Of a stretch of DNA of 64,000 nucleotides, positions 8,077 through 17,966 are shown piece by piece. A program made the translations under genes and the position numbers. The stretch is taken from NCBI GenBank assembly GCA_946411385.1, contig CAMKDV010000001.1, positions 242,224-306,223 of the forward strand, given 5' to 3'. How positions within the stretch are numbered: position 1 is the stretch's first letter; every line of letters starts with the position of its first letter. A model generated the notes under the pieces. That model was given only the letters and a program-made list of their open reading frames with translations, had not been told where the DNA came from and ran no database searches. The stretch comes from an uncultured Bacteroidales bacterium (lineage in GTDB: Bacteria; Bacteroidota; Bacteroidia; Bacteroidales; Paludibacteraceae).

Positions 8077-9363
8077 ATGAAAAATATATGTTTTTGCTTC
8101 CAGATGCACGCACCTTTCCGTATGAAACGCTATCGTTTCTTCGATATTGGTGCTGACCACTACTATTACGAGGACATGCAGACCGAGGATCAGGTGCAAT
8201 ACCTCGCCTCCACCTCGTATCTGCCTCTCTGCCAGACTATCTCCGAGATGATTCGTCTCAGTCATGGCAAGTTCCGCTGCGGCATTGCCGTCTCGGGCGT
8301 GATGCTGGAGATGTTCGAGCAGTTTGTTCCGGAGATGATCGACAGCCTCAAAGCCTTGGCTGCCACCAAGTGTGTGGAGTTTGTGGCTGTACCGTATGCC
8401 TACTCGCTTGCGTCGGCTTACGATGCCAACGAGTTTGCTGCACAACTCAAGCAGCACGGCGACAAGATCAACGAAGTGCTGGGCGTCAAATCCACCGCGC
8501 TGTTCAACACCGAGTTGCTCTTCGACGACGAGATTGCCCTGCTTGCCCAGAAACTGGGTTACAAGACCTGCATGACCGAGGGATCGAAACATCTGCTGTC
8601 ATGGCAGTCGCCTAACTATGTGTACGCATCGGCTGCAGCTCCCAAGGTGAAACTGTTGCTGCGCAACACCGGCGTTTCCGACTCGCTCGCTTTCCTCTTC
8701 TCCGACACCTCATGGCCGGGCTATCCGATGGATGCAGAGAAGTTCACGCAGCAGATCGTTGACCTGCCGAAAGATGAAGACCTGATGAATATCTGGCTGG
8801 GTGCAGAGACCTTCGGCATCCGTCAGCAGGCTGCTACGGGTATCTTCGAGTTCCTCAAGGCTATCCCGTATTATGCGCTGGAGAAAGAGATAGGTTTCCT
8901 CACGCCGTCAGAGGCAGGCAAGAAACCGTCCGTACAATCGCTGGCAGTGCCGTTCCCCAACACCTGGTGCGGCGAAGCCAAGGATCTGGCAGCCTTCAAT
9001 GGCAACGACCTGCAACAAGAGGCGCTGAACAAACTCTACGCCGTAGCTGAACGCGTACGCCTATGCCAGGACAAGAACCTCAAGCGCGACTGGCTGCATC
9101 TGCAGGTGGCGGACAACTTCATGTACATGAACCACATCAACGCCGGTAATACCCACTACGAGTCGGCTTACGATGCGTTCATCAACTACATGAACATCCT
9201 TTCCGACTTCCTCCAGCGCGTCGAGGAGCAGTATCCGACCACCATCGAGAACGAGGAGCTGAACGGACTGCTCAAGACCATCAACAACCAGAACCGCGAG
9301 ATTGAAGAGCTCCAGGAAGAGATAACCAAACTGCGTAGCCGTAAGGAAAAGAAAGCTGAATGA
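8077..9363 (+). CDS. GH57 family protein with altered catalytic motifs
   Basis: A 428-residue member of the GH57 alpha-amylase-like family found in Bacteroidota glycogen loci. Family motifs visible: HAPFR (residues 11-15), the nucleophile region ALFNTELLFDDE with Glu146, LLSWQSPNYVY, and the C-terminal YDAFINYMNILSDF. The usual acid/base motif, typically xDYETFGEH, reads WLGAETFGIRQ (240-250), so Gly242 stands where the catalytic Asp is expected. The upstream YYHSL motif reads YAYSL, losing the His. The C-terminus is a coiled coil (about 395-428). The fold call is firm; catalytic activity is doubtful. Its stop overlaps the next start (ATGA). Confidence 0.85.
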   Translation: MKNICFCFQMHAPFRMKRYRFFDIGADHYYYEDMQTEDQVQYLASTSYLPLCQTISEMIRLSHGKFRCGIAVSGVMLEMFEQFVPEMIDSLKALAATKCVEFVAVPYAYSLASAYDANEFAAQLKQHGDKINEVLGVKSTALFNTELLFDDEIALLAQKLGYKTCMTEGSKHLLSWQSPNYVYASAAAPKVKLLLRNTGVSDSLAFLFSDTSWPGYPMDAEKFTQQIVDLPKDEDLMNIWLGAETFGIRQQAATGIFEFLKAIPYYALEKEIGFLTPSEAGKKPSVQSLAVPFPNTWCGEAKDLAAFNGNDLQQEALNKLYAVAERVRLCQDKNLKRDWLHLQVADNFMYMNHINAGNTHYESAYDAFINYMNILSDFLQRVEEQYPTTIENEELNGLLKTINNQNREIEELQEEITKLRSRKEKKAE

Positions 9364-11222
9364 GCAAAAGGCTGATTGTTTGTATCGGTTTCGTACTGTC
9401 AGCCCTCGTGGCTACAGCTAAGGAGAGAATGCCAGTGCCCGATTTTCGGGCATGGCATTTCTCTCCTGTGCTCATCTCGCCTGATACGATATACTGCCTG
9501 CCTGATACCCTCCGCACCAATTATCCGATGCAGACGGTTATCAACGATTACAGCATCGCTGCTGCCTACAACGGCAATCTCGTATCACCCATCCAGCCGA
9601 AGATCTTCTTCGACCGCAGGCAACCGACCGACAACATCTTCGTCGACGCCTATACTCCTTATATTATTACGCCCGCGCAGACGCGATTCTTCCGTACCAA
9701 TCTGCCTTTCTCCGTCATCTCCTACCGCAAGGGGTTCAAGACCTACCGCGAGGAGAACGATCTGGAACTGCTCCTCACAGGTAATATCCGCGAAGACCTG
9801 AACGTAGGCGCAACCATCAACTACCTCAACTCCGTCGGGCATTACGACTCGCAGGAAGGCAAGGTAGTCAACGGCAACGCGTTTCTCTCCTATAGCGGGG
9901 CCAACTATGCCATCCACGGGTCATTTAACTTCAGCAGCCTGTCCAATTTTGAGAACGGCGGACTGGCTAACCCGAGTGACCTGGGCGGAGCACTCAACCC
10001 TGAGGATCTGGATGTCAACCTATCGGCAATGTCTGGCATCCGCTATCTGGCGGGATATGTCAATCATTCGTATACTTTCCGCACGCAGGACAGTCTGCCC
10101 TTGTTCACTATCCGCCATGCGTTCGACCTGCAGTCGTCCACCAAACGCTACCTGGAGAAATCTGCCAACCAAGGCTTCTATACTAACAACTACAAGCTCG
10201 ATTCCACTCGTGCCTACACCCGCGATACTGCCGACCTGCTTACCATCAACAACACGCTGGATGTCACTTTCCACGAGGAGTTCAACCGGCTGTTGCGTTT
10301 CGGTTTTGATGTCTATGCCCGCAACGAATGCCAGCGCTATACCATGCAGGACGATACGCTCGGCACGTCCTACAAGTGGCTCAACAACACCTTCATCGGA
10401 GGCGCACTCTATATGCGTCAACCCAAGTATATCCGCTATGGCTTCGACGGCGAAGTATGTCTTATAGGCTATAAGATTGGCGAGTTCCAGGTGAACGGAC
10501 ATGTGGATGGCGGTGTGCGTATAGGCAAAGACAGCCTCACCCTGGCTGCCAAGGCGTATATACGCAACCAGACGCCGTCCTACTACCTGCAGCACTATTC
10601 GTCCAACCATTTTGCGTGGGAGAACACCTTCGCCAAGACCTACCGCTTCTATGTGGGTGGACAGATTGCTTATCCCACGCAGTGGATCAAGCCTTCGCTT
10701 GATTTCAGTTTTGAGAACATCACTCGCGCCATCTGGTTCGATGCTAACGGTCTGCCGCAGCAGCACAGCGGCAATGTGCAGATCCTCGCCGCCAACGCGC
10801 ATCTGGATATCACCACGCCGTGGATCAACCTTGAGAACAATGTCGTTTGGCAGCACAGTTCGGATAGCATCATACCGCTGCCAACCATCGCGCTGTACAG
10901 CAACCTCTATTATCACGGCGTGTGGTTCCGCGCCATGGAAGCGCAGGTAGGCGTCAACCTCCGCTACCACACGTCCTACTATGCGCCGCTCCTCTGTCCG
11001 GCTACCTCACAGTTCTGCGTGCAACGCAATCAGATGGTGGGCAACTATCCCGTCATCAATGTGTACGCTAATTTCTATGTCCGTCTGCTGCGGCTACGGT
11101 TCTTTGCCGAGTACCAGCATCTCAACGGACATTTCATGGACCCGAAATATTACTCTATGCCCGCCTATCCGCTCAACCCGCCGGTGTTCCGAGCCGGACT
11201 GGCATGGCATTTCTATAAATAA
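9360..11222 (+). CDS. Putative outer-membrane porin (Bacteroidota putative-porin family)
   Basis: A 620-residue protein with a signal peptide (cleavage near residue 20, after ALVATA). It is rich in alternating aromatic/polar strands and ends in aromatic residues (LAWHFYK), as outer-membrane barrels do. It resembles the Bacteroidota putative-porin family: an early strand-rich region PAQTRFFRTNLPFSVISYRKG, then DLNVGATINYLNSVG. Translation is coupled to the GH57 gene by an ATGA overlap, and the Clp gene follows 5 nt later. Whether it carries sugars for the glycogen locus is not shown by sequence. Confidence 0.7.
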   Translation: MSKRLIVCIGFVLSALVATAKERMPVPDFRAWHFSPVLISPDTIYCLPDTLRTNYPMQTVINDYSIAAAYNGNLVSPIQPKIFFDRRQPTDNIFVDAYTPYIITPAQTRFFRTNLPFSVISYRKGFKTYREENDLELLLTGNIREDLNVGATINYLNSVGHYDSQEGKVVNGNAFLSYSGANYAIHGSFNFSSLSNFENGGLANPSDLGGALNPEDLDVNLSAMSGIRYLAGYVNHSYTFRTQDSLPLFTIRHAFDLQSSTKRYLEKSANQGFYTNNYKLDSTRAYTRDTADLLTINNTLDVTFHEEFNRLLRFGFDVYARNECQRYTMQDDTLGTSYKWLNNTFIGGALYMRQPKYIRYGFDGEVCLIGYKIGEFQVNGHVDGGVRIGKDSLTLAAKAYIRNQTPSYYLQHYSSNHFAWENTFAKTYRFYVGGQIAYPTQWIKPSLDFSFENITRAIWFDANGLPQQHSGNVQILAANAHLDITTPWINLENNVVWQHSSDSIIPLPTIALYSNLYYHGVWFRAMEAQVGVNLRYHTSYYAPLLCPATSQFCVQRNQMVGNYPVINVYANFYVRLLRLRFFAEYQHLNGHFMDPKYYSMPAYPLNPPVFRAGLAWHFYK

Positions 11223-11227
11223 CAGTT

Positions 11228-13495
11228 ATGGAATATACAACCCGACTACGCGATATCATCTCCTACGCCGGACAGGAAACAGTCCGGTTGGGTAATCCCG
11301 AAGTTACACCCGAACACATGATGCTCGGTATCTTGCGCATGGCGGAAGGTACGGCATATGAACTGCTCATGAGGGCCGGCGTGGATGCGCAACGCCTCCG
11401 TACCCAACTCGAAGAACATCTGCGGCAAGACAATCCGGAGAAGATTGACAGCAGTTCGCTGCATCTTTCATCCGCGGCTGAGCGTATCATCCGGCTTATT
11501 GCCATGGAGATGAACCGCTACGGCGCTGAGGTGGCAGGTTCGGCACATCTGCTGCTTGCTATCCTGCGTGAGCGGATCAACTTTACTGCCCTCACTCTCG
11601 AAGCCGATTATAATGTCACCTACGCTACCATCGAGCAACTTTTCCCCTGCCCTGAGAAAGTGACCACTGAGGGCGATACGACCGACCAACAGGACGATGA
11701 TGACGAGCCGTCCAAAGCCAACAAAAAAACCAAATCCGACACGCCGTTCCTCGATAAGTACGGACGCAACCTGACCCGATTGGCTAAACAGGGACAGCTC
11801 GATCCTGTTGTAGGACGCGAACAGGAGATAACACGGGTAATACGTATCCTGGCGCGCCGTAGGAAGAATAATCCTATTCTCCTTGGCGAACCCGGAGTGG
11901 GTAAGTCCGCTATCGTCGAAGGGCTGGCACAGATGCTCGTCCAGAGCGACACGCCGCAGCTACATGACCGGCAGATCATCGCACTCGATCTCGCCGTACT
12001 CGTGGCAGGCACGATGTACCGCGGACAGTTTGAGGAGCGGATGAAAAATGTCCTCTCCGAACTGCGCAAACATCCCGAGATCATCATCTTCATCGACGAG
12101 ATACACACCGTCATGGGCGCAGGTAATGCGTCCGGTTCGCTCGATGCTGCCGGTATACTCAAACCCGCACTGGCGCGGGGAGAAGTGCAGTGCATCGGCG
12201 CTACCACCATGGAAGAATACCGCAAGTCCATCGAGAAAGATGGAGCCTTGGAGCGGCGGTTCCAGAAAGTTGTCGTGCCTCCTGCCACTGCCGAGCAGAC
12301 GCGCGACATCCTCCGCCGCTTGGCACCTTTCTACAGCGATTATCATCACGTCCAATATACCGACGAAGCCCTGGAAGCCTGCGTCACCCTGGCGGAGCGC
12401 TATATCACCGACCGCGCTTTCCCCGATAAAGCTATCGACGTGCTCGATGAAGCCGGTGCACTCAAATCCGCCAACTCACAAACCCCTAACCCCGTAACCG
12501 ATAATCCCGTAACCCCTAACCCCTTAACCGTCACCGACGCGGACATCGCCGAAGTGGTCAGCGTCATGTCCGGCGTGCCCGTACAGCGAGTAGCTACTGC
12601 CGAAGGCGAACGCCTGCGCAAACTCGATACGATCCTCCGTGAACGCGTCATAGGCCAGGACGAAGCCGTGACGCAGGTAGTGAAAGCTATCCGCCGGTCG
12701 CGGCTGGGACTGGCTGACCCGCAACGGCCTATAGGTTCGTTCTTCTTCCTCGGACCCACAGGCGTAGGCAAGACCTATCTGGCGCAATGCCTCGCGGAGG
12801 AGATGTTCGGACAGAAAGATGCGCTGCTGCGGTTCGACATGTCTGAATATGGCGAGAAACATACCGCCTCGCTGCTCGTTGGTGCACCTCCGGGATATGT
12901 GGCGCACGAGGAAGGCGGACGCCTCACCGAAGCTGTGCGGCGCAAACCATACTCGATCATCCTCTTCGACGAGATAGAGAAAGCTCATCCGGATATCTTC
13001 AATGTGCTGTTGCAGGTGTTGGACGAAGGCCGACTGACCGACCGTCAGGGACATACAGTCGACTTCCGCAACACCATCATCATCCTCACCTCCAACGTGG
13101 GTACACGCCAACTCGCGGAGCAAGGGGCAGGTATAGGCTTCGAAGCATCCTTGCCCGATGCCAAGACCACACAGTCGATGCTCACCAAAGCCCTGAACCG
13201 CACCTTCCCGCCAGAGTTCGTCAACCGTCTGGATGCTGTCGTCTTCTTCCGCTCGCTGCAGCCCGACGCCTTGGCAAAGATTGTGGATATCGAACTCAGC
13301 GGTCTGCTCGCCCGTACCGCCCTGATGGGTTATAAGGTGACTGTCACCAAGAAAGTGAAAGAGCAGATCATCCGTGACGGTTCCGACCCGCGTTATGGCG
13401 CACGGCCGCTCCGCCGGGCTATCCAGACGCATGTGGAAGATGTCCTGACCGATATCCTCCTCAACCATCCCGCCGATGTTGAGATTGAGGTGTAG
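11228..13495 (+). CDS. ClpA/ClpC-type AAA+ unfoldase lacking the middle domain
   Basis: A 755-residue Hsp100 unfoldase that would feed substrates to ClpP. Domains: Clp N-domain repeats (1-145), an acidic linker, AAA-1 with Walker A GEPGVGKS (220-227) and [10 protein letters not shown], and AAA-2 with GPTGVGKT (about 509-516) and [19 protein letters not shown] loop in AAA-2 indicates ClpP docking. ClpC proteins carry a coiled-coil middle domain after the LDEA motif; here that position holds a short Pro/Asn/Thr linker ([15 protein letters not shown]) coded by a heptamer array. By length it is ClpA-like, by sequence ClpC-like. It follows the porin by 5 nt and ends before a terminator. Confidence 0.9.
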   Translation: MEYTTRLRDIISYAGQETVRLGNPEVTPEHMMLGILRMAEGTAYELLMRAGVDAQRLRTQLEEHLRQDNPEKIDSSSLHLSSAAERIIRLIAMEMNRYGAEVAGSAHLLLAILRERINFTALTLEADYNVTYATIEQLFPCPEKVTTEGDTTDQQDDDDEPSKANKKTKSDTPFLDKYGRNLTRLAKQGQLDPVVGREQEITRVIRILARRRKNNPILLGEPGVGKSAIVEGLAQMLVQSDTPQLHDRQIIALDLAVLVAGTMYRGQFEERMKNVLSELRKHPEIIIFIDEIHTVMGAGNASGSLDAAGILKPALARGEVQCIGATTMEEYRKSIEKDGALERRFQKVVVPPATAEQTRDILRRLAPFYSDYHHVQYTDEALEACVTLAERYITDRAFPDKAIDVLDEAGALKSANSQTPNPVTDNPVTPNPLTVTDADIAEVVSVMSGVPVQRVATAEGERLRKLDTILRERVIGQDEAVTQVVKAIRRSRLGLADPQRPIGSFFFLGPTGVGKTYLAQCLAEEMFGQKDALLRFDMSEYGEKHTASLLVGAPPGYVAHEEGGRLTEAVRRKPYSIILFDEIEKAHPDIFNVLLQVLDEGRLTDRQGHTVDFRNTIIILTSNVGTRQLAEQGAGIGFEASLPDAKTTQSMLTKALNRTFPPEFVNRLDAVVFFRSLQPDALAKIVDIELSGLLARTALMGYKVTVTKKVKEQIIRDGSDPRYGARPLRRAIQTHVEDVLTDILLNHPADVEIEV
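12481..12529. repeat. Heptamer array (AACCCCT-type) inside the clp gene
   Basis: Seven 7-bp units (AACCCCT, AACCCCG, TAACCGA, TAATCCC, GTAACCC, CTAACCC, CTTAACC) lie between the two AAA+ domains and encode the low-complexity linker where ClpC proteins have their middle domain. Confidence 0.8.
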
Positions 13496-13544
13496 TGCCC
13501 TACAGTTCTCTGCTATAGCCCGCTACACCCCACTGACCGCCATA

Positions 13545-13590
13545 CAAAAAACCAAGCCACACCCATTCCGGTGTGGCTCATCTTTTATTG
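13545..13590. terminator. Bidirectional terminator between clp and the TPR/HTH gene
   Basis: A 9-bp stem (AGCCACACC 13555-13563 with GGTGTGGCT 13570-13578) and a 6-nt loop. The forward strand continues CATCTTTTATT; the reverse strand continues GGTTTTTTG. It serves both convergent genes and overlaps the last codons of the reverse one. Confidence 0.8.
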
Positions 13591-15255
13591 CAGTTTCTCA
13601 GGGATATCATCGCCCTCTTCCAGACCAAGTTTCTGCCTTACTTGCGTCTTGCGCTGGTAGATGGTTTGCAGACTTTGCCTGGTGAGCATATTGATCTCCT
13701 TGGTCGAGAAATCGGCTCGCAACAGGCAGCATAGTTGCACTTCTTTCTCATTGAGCACATCGGCATAACGCTGCAGCAGGCGTGTATAGAACCCGTCATA
13801 CACCAGGTCAATCGTCTGATAGATACTTGGCCAGTCGATCAAGGCATCGGCGGCATGTTCGTTCAACGCCATCAGCCGTGCCAGCAACTGTTGGTTGGCA
13901 TCCGTAGGCGTACCGGCTATGGTCTTGATGATGCCCAACTGCTGCAACATCAGTTTGCGCACGCTCTCCTTATCGTCCGGCTTGTCGGCTGCGGCCAGCA
14001 TGTTGCGCAAGGTCTCTATCTCCTCTTCTTTTTCGATCAGCATCCGTTTGCGCCGGCGGACTATATATACCGCCAGCAGCCATGCTCCTATAGCGATGAA
14101 TACCAGGGCAATGATCAGCATTGCCTGACGCTGACGACTGATGGTCAGGTACAGATTGCGCTCACGCAGGTCGCGGATCGATCGTTCCTTGGCTTCCGCC
14201 ACGCGAAAACGCACATAGTCCTTCTCCGACCAGTGGTTATGATATTGTACCAGCGGGAAAAAATGATACGCTCCCTTTTGCGCATACTCCAACACTTGTC
14301 GGTGCGCTAAGAATGCCGCTTCTGTAGCCGGGTCAAACTCCGAAGACTCTTTGTATTTCGCAAACAACTCTTCCGCCTCGCGCATATACCGGTCGGCACG
14401 CTGTTTGTCGCCCTTGTTGAGCCATAGGTGTGAAAGGGAATAGAGGCTTTCGACCAGCAGCCAGTTGTCGGCCTGACGGTATTGTGCTGCCAACTGCTCC
14501 TGCATGCGTATAGCACGGTCGGTCTGCCCGATTTCACCTAACAGGTCGGCATAATTACGGCGAACGACGTTCACAACAAACGCCGAGTCGGCAGCATTGG
14601 CAATAGCTTTTTCGAAGCATTGCTCCATCTTATCGTATTCACCAAGTGAGAAATAAACGATAGCCAGGGCGTTATATACGCGCTCCACCTCGTCCAGATG
14701 GATGGCTTTGCCGTCGTCGATGCTGATGAGCTTCTCGGTGTAGTCGCGCACTCTTTCGTAATCATAATCGCGCATGGCGAGTTCTGCGGAAACGCGCAGC
14801 ACAACGACCTGCCAGAGATGATCGCCGGTGAGCGCAGCCACCTCGTCGGCATAGGTCTGCTGGCGGCGGAGGACTTGTTGTGCATTGTCTTTGTCGCCGT
14901 TCCACCAGTAGTACATCGCTTCTTCCAGGCCGGACAACATCATCGCCCGTGCATCGCCGTGCTCTTCGAGCCACTGATGCCGGAAATAATCAGCCGCCCA
15001 GCAGATCATGGAGTCCTCGGAAAGTGACTGCATGGAGTTGGCATGCAGATCGCAGGTGACGAACCAGTATTTAGCCAGATGTGCGTCGTCCAGGCGTTCG
15101 GGACGCTCCACCTGTCGTAGCAGCAGCTCGGTTGAGTCGCGGTTGGTATACAGCAGCGCCTCCGCCATGTCGATGCGCTGCCTGTCACGCCTGATGCTGC
15201 AACTTGCCAAGAGCAGCGGTGCCGCGAGGGCCAGAAGTATGATTTTGTGTTTCAT
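13585..15255 (-). CDS. Membrane-bound TPR sensor with cytoplasmic HTH-like tail
   Basis: A 556-residue protein: lipobox LLASC (Cys19), a long TPR-like helical region (about 30-365), one membrane segment near 385-410 (AMLIIALVFIAIGAWLLAVYIV) followed by RRRKR, a coiled coil, and a C-terminal ~60 residues resembling a LuxR-type HTH (VLNEKEVQLCCLLRADFSTK, then QSLQTIYQRKTQVRQKLG). The layout suggests periplasmic TPRs sensing envelope state and a cytoplasmic DNA-binding end. A paralogue with the same layout lies at 40697-42223. Its start overlaps by one base the stop of a 70-residue membrane protein gene, so the two are co-translated. The target is unknown. Confidence 0.75.
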   Translation of the reverse strand: MKHKIILLALAAPLLLASCSIRRDRQRIDMAEALLYTNRDSTELLLRQVERPERLDDAHLAKYWFVTCDLHANSMQSLSEDSMICWAADYFRHQWLEEHGDARAMMLSGLEEAMYYWWNGDKDNAQQVLRRQQTYADEVAALTGDHLWQVVVLRVSAELAMRDYDYERVRDYTEKLISIDDGKAIHLDEVERVYNALAIVYFSLGEYDKMEQCFEKAIANAADSAFVVNVVRRNYADLLGEIGQTDRAIRMQEQLAAQYRQADNWLLVESLYSLSHLWLNKGDKQRADRYMREAEELFAKYKESSEFDPATEAAFLAHRQVLEYAQKGAYHFFPLVQYHNHWSEKDYVRFRVAEAKERSIRDLRERNLYLTISRQRQAMLIIALVFIAIGAWLLAVYIVRRRKRMLIEKEEEIETLRNMLAAADKPDDKESVRKLMLQQLGIIKTIAGTPTDANQQLLARLMALNEHAADALIDWPSIYQTIDLVYDGFYTRLLQRYADVLNEKEVQLCCLLRADFSTKEINMLTRQSLQTIYQRKTQVRQKLGLEEGDDIPEKLQ

Positions 15256-15467
15256 TATTTCTTTATGAGTGTACGTAATTCGCGAAACCGGTCATATAAG
15301 CCGAGAAGAAGTCCTGCGATGCCGATAGCAACGCCAATTATGCATGCCCAGCAACCACAATACAGCACCTTCATCATACATAAATATGAAAAGGAGAAGA
15401 CAAGGACAAGCAATAGCTTGAGTGCCCAGAAAAAGTATTTGGTCAGTTGTTTCCCTGTATTGTTCAT
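15255..15467 (-). CDS. Small two-helix membrane protein upstream of the TPR/HTH gene
   Basis: A 70-residue protein with two hydrophobic helices (about residues 13-32 and 35-56) and a basic tail (DRFRELRTLIKK). Its TAA stop shares a base with the next ATG (TAATG), typical of translational coupling. No family recognised. It may assist or regulate the sensor encoded next to it; that is inference from position only. Confidence 0.6.
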   Translation of the reverse strand: MNNTGKQLTKYFFWALKLLLVLVFSFSYLCMMKVLYCGCWACIIGVAIGIAGLLLGLYDRFRELRTLIKK

Positions 15468-15668
15468 AATATTTCACTATATAAATTTCAGTTGGTATGA
15501 ATTTGTCAATGATTCAAAGGGTACAAAATGTTTGTTTGGATGCTGTTGTTTCGCTATGTTGTCTATGTTCGGCAACTCGCATTGTCTTGAAACGCGTAGT
15601 TCACATAGTCACAAAGTCACACATCTTTGTCGGTTCTGCAATCACTCTCGCGACACTCAACATTTCTA

Positions 15669-15804
15669 TTACTGGTTGTGGGATAACATGAAGTGTTGTT
15701 TTTGTTGTTCTATATCCCTGCGTAATTCTTCTTGAGTAGGCAGATAAGTGATAATTGAGCGAGATTTTGTACTCACTGAGTCCCAAATGTTTGGAAAGGC
15801 GCAC
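15669..15804 (-). pseudogene. Possible remnant of the C-terminus of a nuclease-type gene, frameshifted
   Basis: Reading the reverse strand, one frame gives KHLGLSEYKIS, and a one-base shift continues as ITYLPTQEELRRDIEQQKQ to a TAA at 15669-15671. The joined peptide looks like the C-terminal tail seen in PDDEXK/DUF1016-type proteins (a G(L/V)SEYxL element followed by LPTxEEL). No intact N-terminal part exists, and the unknown gene upstream ends at 15807. The resemblance is from memory, so the call is tentative. The rest of 15468-15806 shows no gene. Confidence 0.3.
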
Positions 15805-15806
15805 TG

Positions 15807-16808
15807 TTACACTATCATTCCGTTTGATAAATACATAAAGATTTCTCGATCGCGTTCAGAAAGAGAACTGACTATTACACTATTATCTATTTGGAAATGC
15901 TTCATAAATAATCTACATAAATAAGCAAGGAAATAACACGACTCATACAAAGGAAATTCAATGTTCTCTTCTTGACAATTAAATTGCAGAAGCCCATTAT
16001 ATGTGGGATGAGAATGCATACTTAGATAGTTATATAGCAATGAATGAATTTCTATCTTACTACCATATAAATACTTCCAGGCTTTATCATAAGTTAATTT
16101 TTCTGCTATATATTTGGTTCCTTTTCTATTGACAGTAAACACAGCACGGCTATTTAAGCATTCCTCGAACTTCCCCGAAGGGTTAGATAAGCACTCCTTT
16201 ATTAACTTGTTATTTCTTAGAATCGTCAAGATATCTTCATATTCTTTTTTCGCCTTTGCTCTTTCTTTCTTATACTCTGGACCAGAATCTTTTAACAAGT
16301 TCGTTTTGCTTCCAAGAATCCAAGACTTCCAGATTATCTCACGTTGATTTTGGTCGTCTGTATAGTGGAACAAGTAATAAAACATAGCCAGGTGCTCATA
16401 AACAGATCGAGTTAACGGCATTGTCTTGTACTCATCAACTAATTTACACTCTTTTTCATGACGTTTTGTAGTTATTCCCTCGGACGATATTTTATGATTA
16501 CTAATATGGAAAATCGTTGCTCTTTGTAAGAACGCAAATGCAACTTTATTTTGTTCATCATGTAGCGACTTTGACAAATTGTCTATTGTATAATATATAA
16601 TCTTTTCCGCTATTTTTGTCACAAGATTAGATAACTCAAATACTATTTCGCGCTTTTGCCCATCGGGCATATCTACACATACCGGAGAAGCGGCATATGC
16701 CATGCCGGATAATAAATTATCACCAAATATTGGAATAACAAGTTCAGTCATGCCATTTCCAAGATCACGCGTGAATAGTTTATTTTCTGTTCCACCAACG
16801 TTATTCAT
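15807..16808 (-). CDS. Uncharacterised helical protein in the AT-rich island
   Basis: A 333-residue soluble protein with no signal peptide or membrane segment. It looks mostly helical; a possible landmark is LYNYLSMHSHPTYNGL (about residue 260), preceded by SVYEHLAMFYYLFHY. This layout recalls DUF5677-like proteins, but the match is weak. It is AT-rich like its neighbours and lies 45 nt downstream of the LPO_1073-like gene on the same strand, suggesting one operon with it and the 58-residue membrane protein gene. No function can be stated. Confidence 0.6.
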   Translation of the reverse strand: MNNVGGTENKLFTRDLGNGMTELVIPIFGDNLLSGMAYAASPVCVDMPDGQKREIVFELSNLVTKIAEKIIYYTIDNLSKSLHDEQNKVAFAFLQRATIFHISNHKISSEGITTKRHEKECKLVDEYKTMPLTRSVYEHLAMFYYLFHYTDDQNQREIIWKSWILGSKTNLLKDSGPEYKKERAKAKKEYEDILTILRNNKLIKECLSNPSGKFEECLNSRAVFTVNRKGTKYIAEKLTYDKAWKYLYGSKIEIHSLLYNYLSMHSHPTYNGLLQFNCQEENIEFPLYESCYFLAYLCRLFMKHFQIDNSVIVSSLSERDREIFMYLSNGMIV

Positions 16809-16853
16809 GATTTAATGATGGTGTGCCCTAATCAATCTTGATTACTGCATACG

Positions 16854-17966
16854 TTAATATAAACATGGCACTCTTGGCTCTTTACCTTGTATATACGCAT
16901 TGGCAATAGCTCGTCCTATAGCAGTAACTGAAAAGAAACGTGGTAATTTATCCCACCATTGCCTCACGACATACAAAGTTGGATATTTATCCCATTCTTC
17001 CATTAATTTCGACACTAGTTGTTCATTATTTGATTCATCTTTTCTTGTTATATTAATTACTTTATTTATCACCTCTATTTGTGCTTCATTCAATGGCATA
17101 TGTGTCGTGTCGGTATCAATAACATGGTCATGAATATATATATCGCCTATATTGTTAGATATCTTTAACTTTACATAACCAGGTTTTAATGGATGTGGAA
17201 CAAAACAATCTAAAGAGATGCCACATTGTTCAAACTGTTTTTTGATAGTCGCATATTCTTCAGAATCTTCTTTTATGCCCGAAATGAGATGCTTAGAAAA
17301 AATCGCAGGAGCAAATTCTTTCATTTTCTTGAAAGATCCGATACCTTTTGTACTTAATCTAATCACAGATAACAAATCTAAATGCTCTAACCAGTTCTCA
17401 CCATTTGGTAGTTTTTTGTTGTCTATGACCTTTTCATAAAGCTCATTAAAGACGGACAATCCTTCATAAAAATCATCCGAGTTAGGACAGAAACTGCTAA
17501 CGGCATAAAATGTTGATAACCCGCATATAGCGTCGTCAGAAATTTGGTCAACAATCTCAATAGCCTTGGAAATCCCTAAACGCCGCTCTCTATCTTCCCC
17601 CTGTTCTATTCTATGTAATAACAATTCCGCTAACATGTCATAGTCCGCCTTCCTTTCTGAAGCTGCTGCTGTTATTTGTGCTTTTCGAAGAAGTATTTGG
17701 AATGACGGGTCAGCAAAGAAACTCATAGATTTGTCATATGCCAACAACTTTGGCATAACTTTTTCTTCCAATTGATGAACCCTATTAACGGCTACCATTT
17801 GAGCTTCCTCTGTCAATTCTTGCTTCGCGATTGCATATTCTTCTTTCCAAATGCTACGGGCACGTGCTTCATCAATACCATTAACTATAGTATAATTGTT
17901 AATGACACCTGCTTGCATTTGGGTAGAATTATCCCCTGCGCTTTGATTTTGTTTAGTGAGTTCCAT
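16854..17966 (-). CDS. LPO_1073/Vpar_1526-like protein of unknown function
   Basis: A 370-residue protein that opens with NQSAGDNSTQMQAG, followed by an 'INNYTIVNGIDE' segment, as in the family known only as LPO_1073/Vpar_1526. Later landmarks: a helical region with LLAYDKSMSFFADPSFQILL, DYDMLAELLLHRIEQG, and KAIEIVDQISDDAICGL. Such proteins occur sporadically in bacteria, often near restriction and mobile genes. No catalytic motif is visible. Its start overlaps by 14 nt the end of a 58-codon gene for a membrane protein whose tail (IGQINNG) echoes its own N-terminal motif. A two-component membrane/cytosol device is plausible. Confidence 0.65.
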   Translation of the reverse strand: MELTKQNQSAGDNSTQMQAGVINNYTIVNGIDEARARSIWKEEYAIAKQELTEEAQMVAVNRVHQLEEKVMPKLLAYDKSMSFFADPSFQILLRKAQITAAASERKADYDMLAELLLHRIEQGEDRERRLGISKAIEIVDQISDDAICGLSTFYAVSSFCPNSDDFYEGLSVFNELYEKVIDNKKLPNGENWLEHLDLLSVIRLSTKGIGSFKKMKEFAPAIFSKHLISGIKEDSEEYATIKKQFEQCGISLDCFVPHPLKPGYVKLKISNNIGDIYIHDHVIDTDTTHMPLNEAQIEVINKVINITRKDESNNEQLVSKLMEEWDKYPTLYVVRQWWDKLPRFFSVTAIGRAIANAYIQGKEPRVPCLY

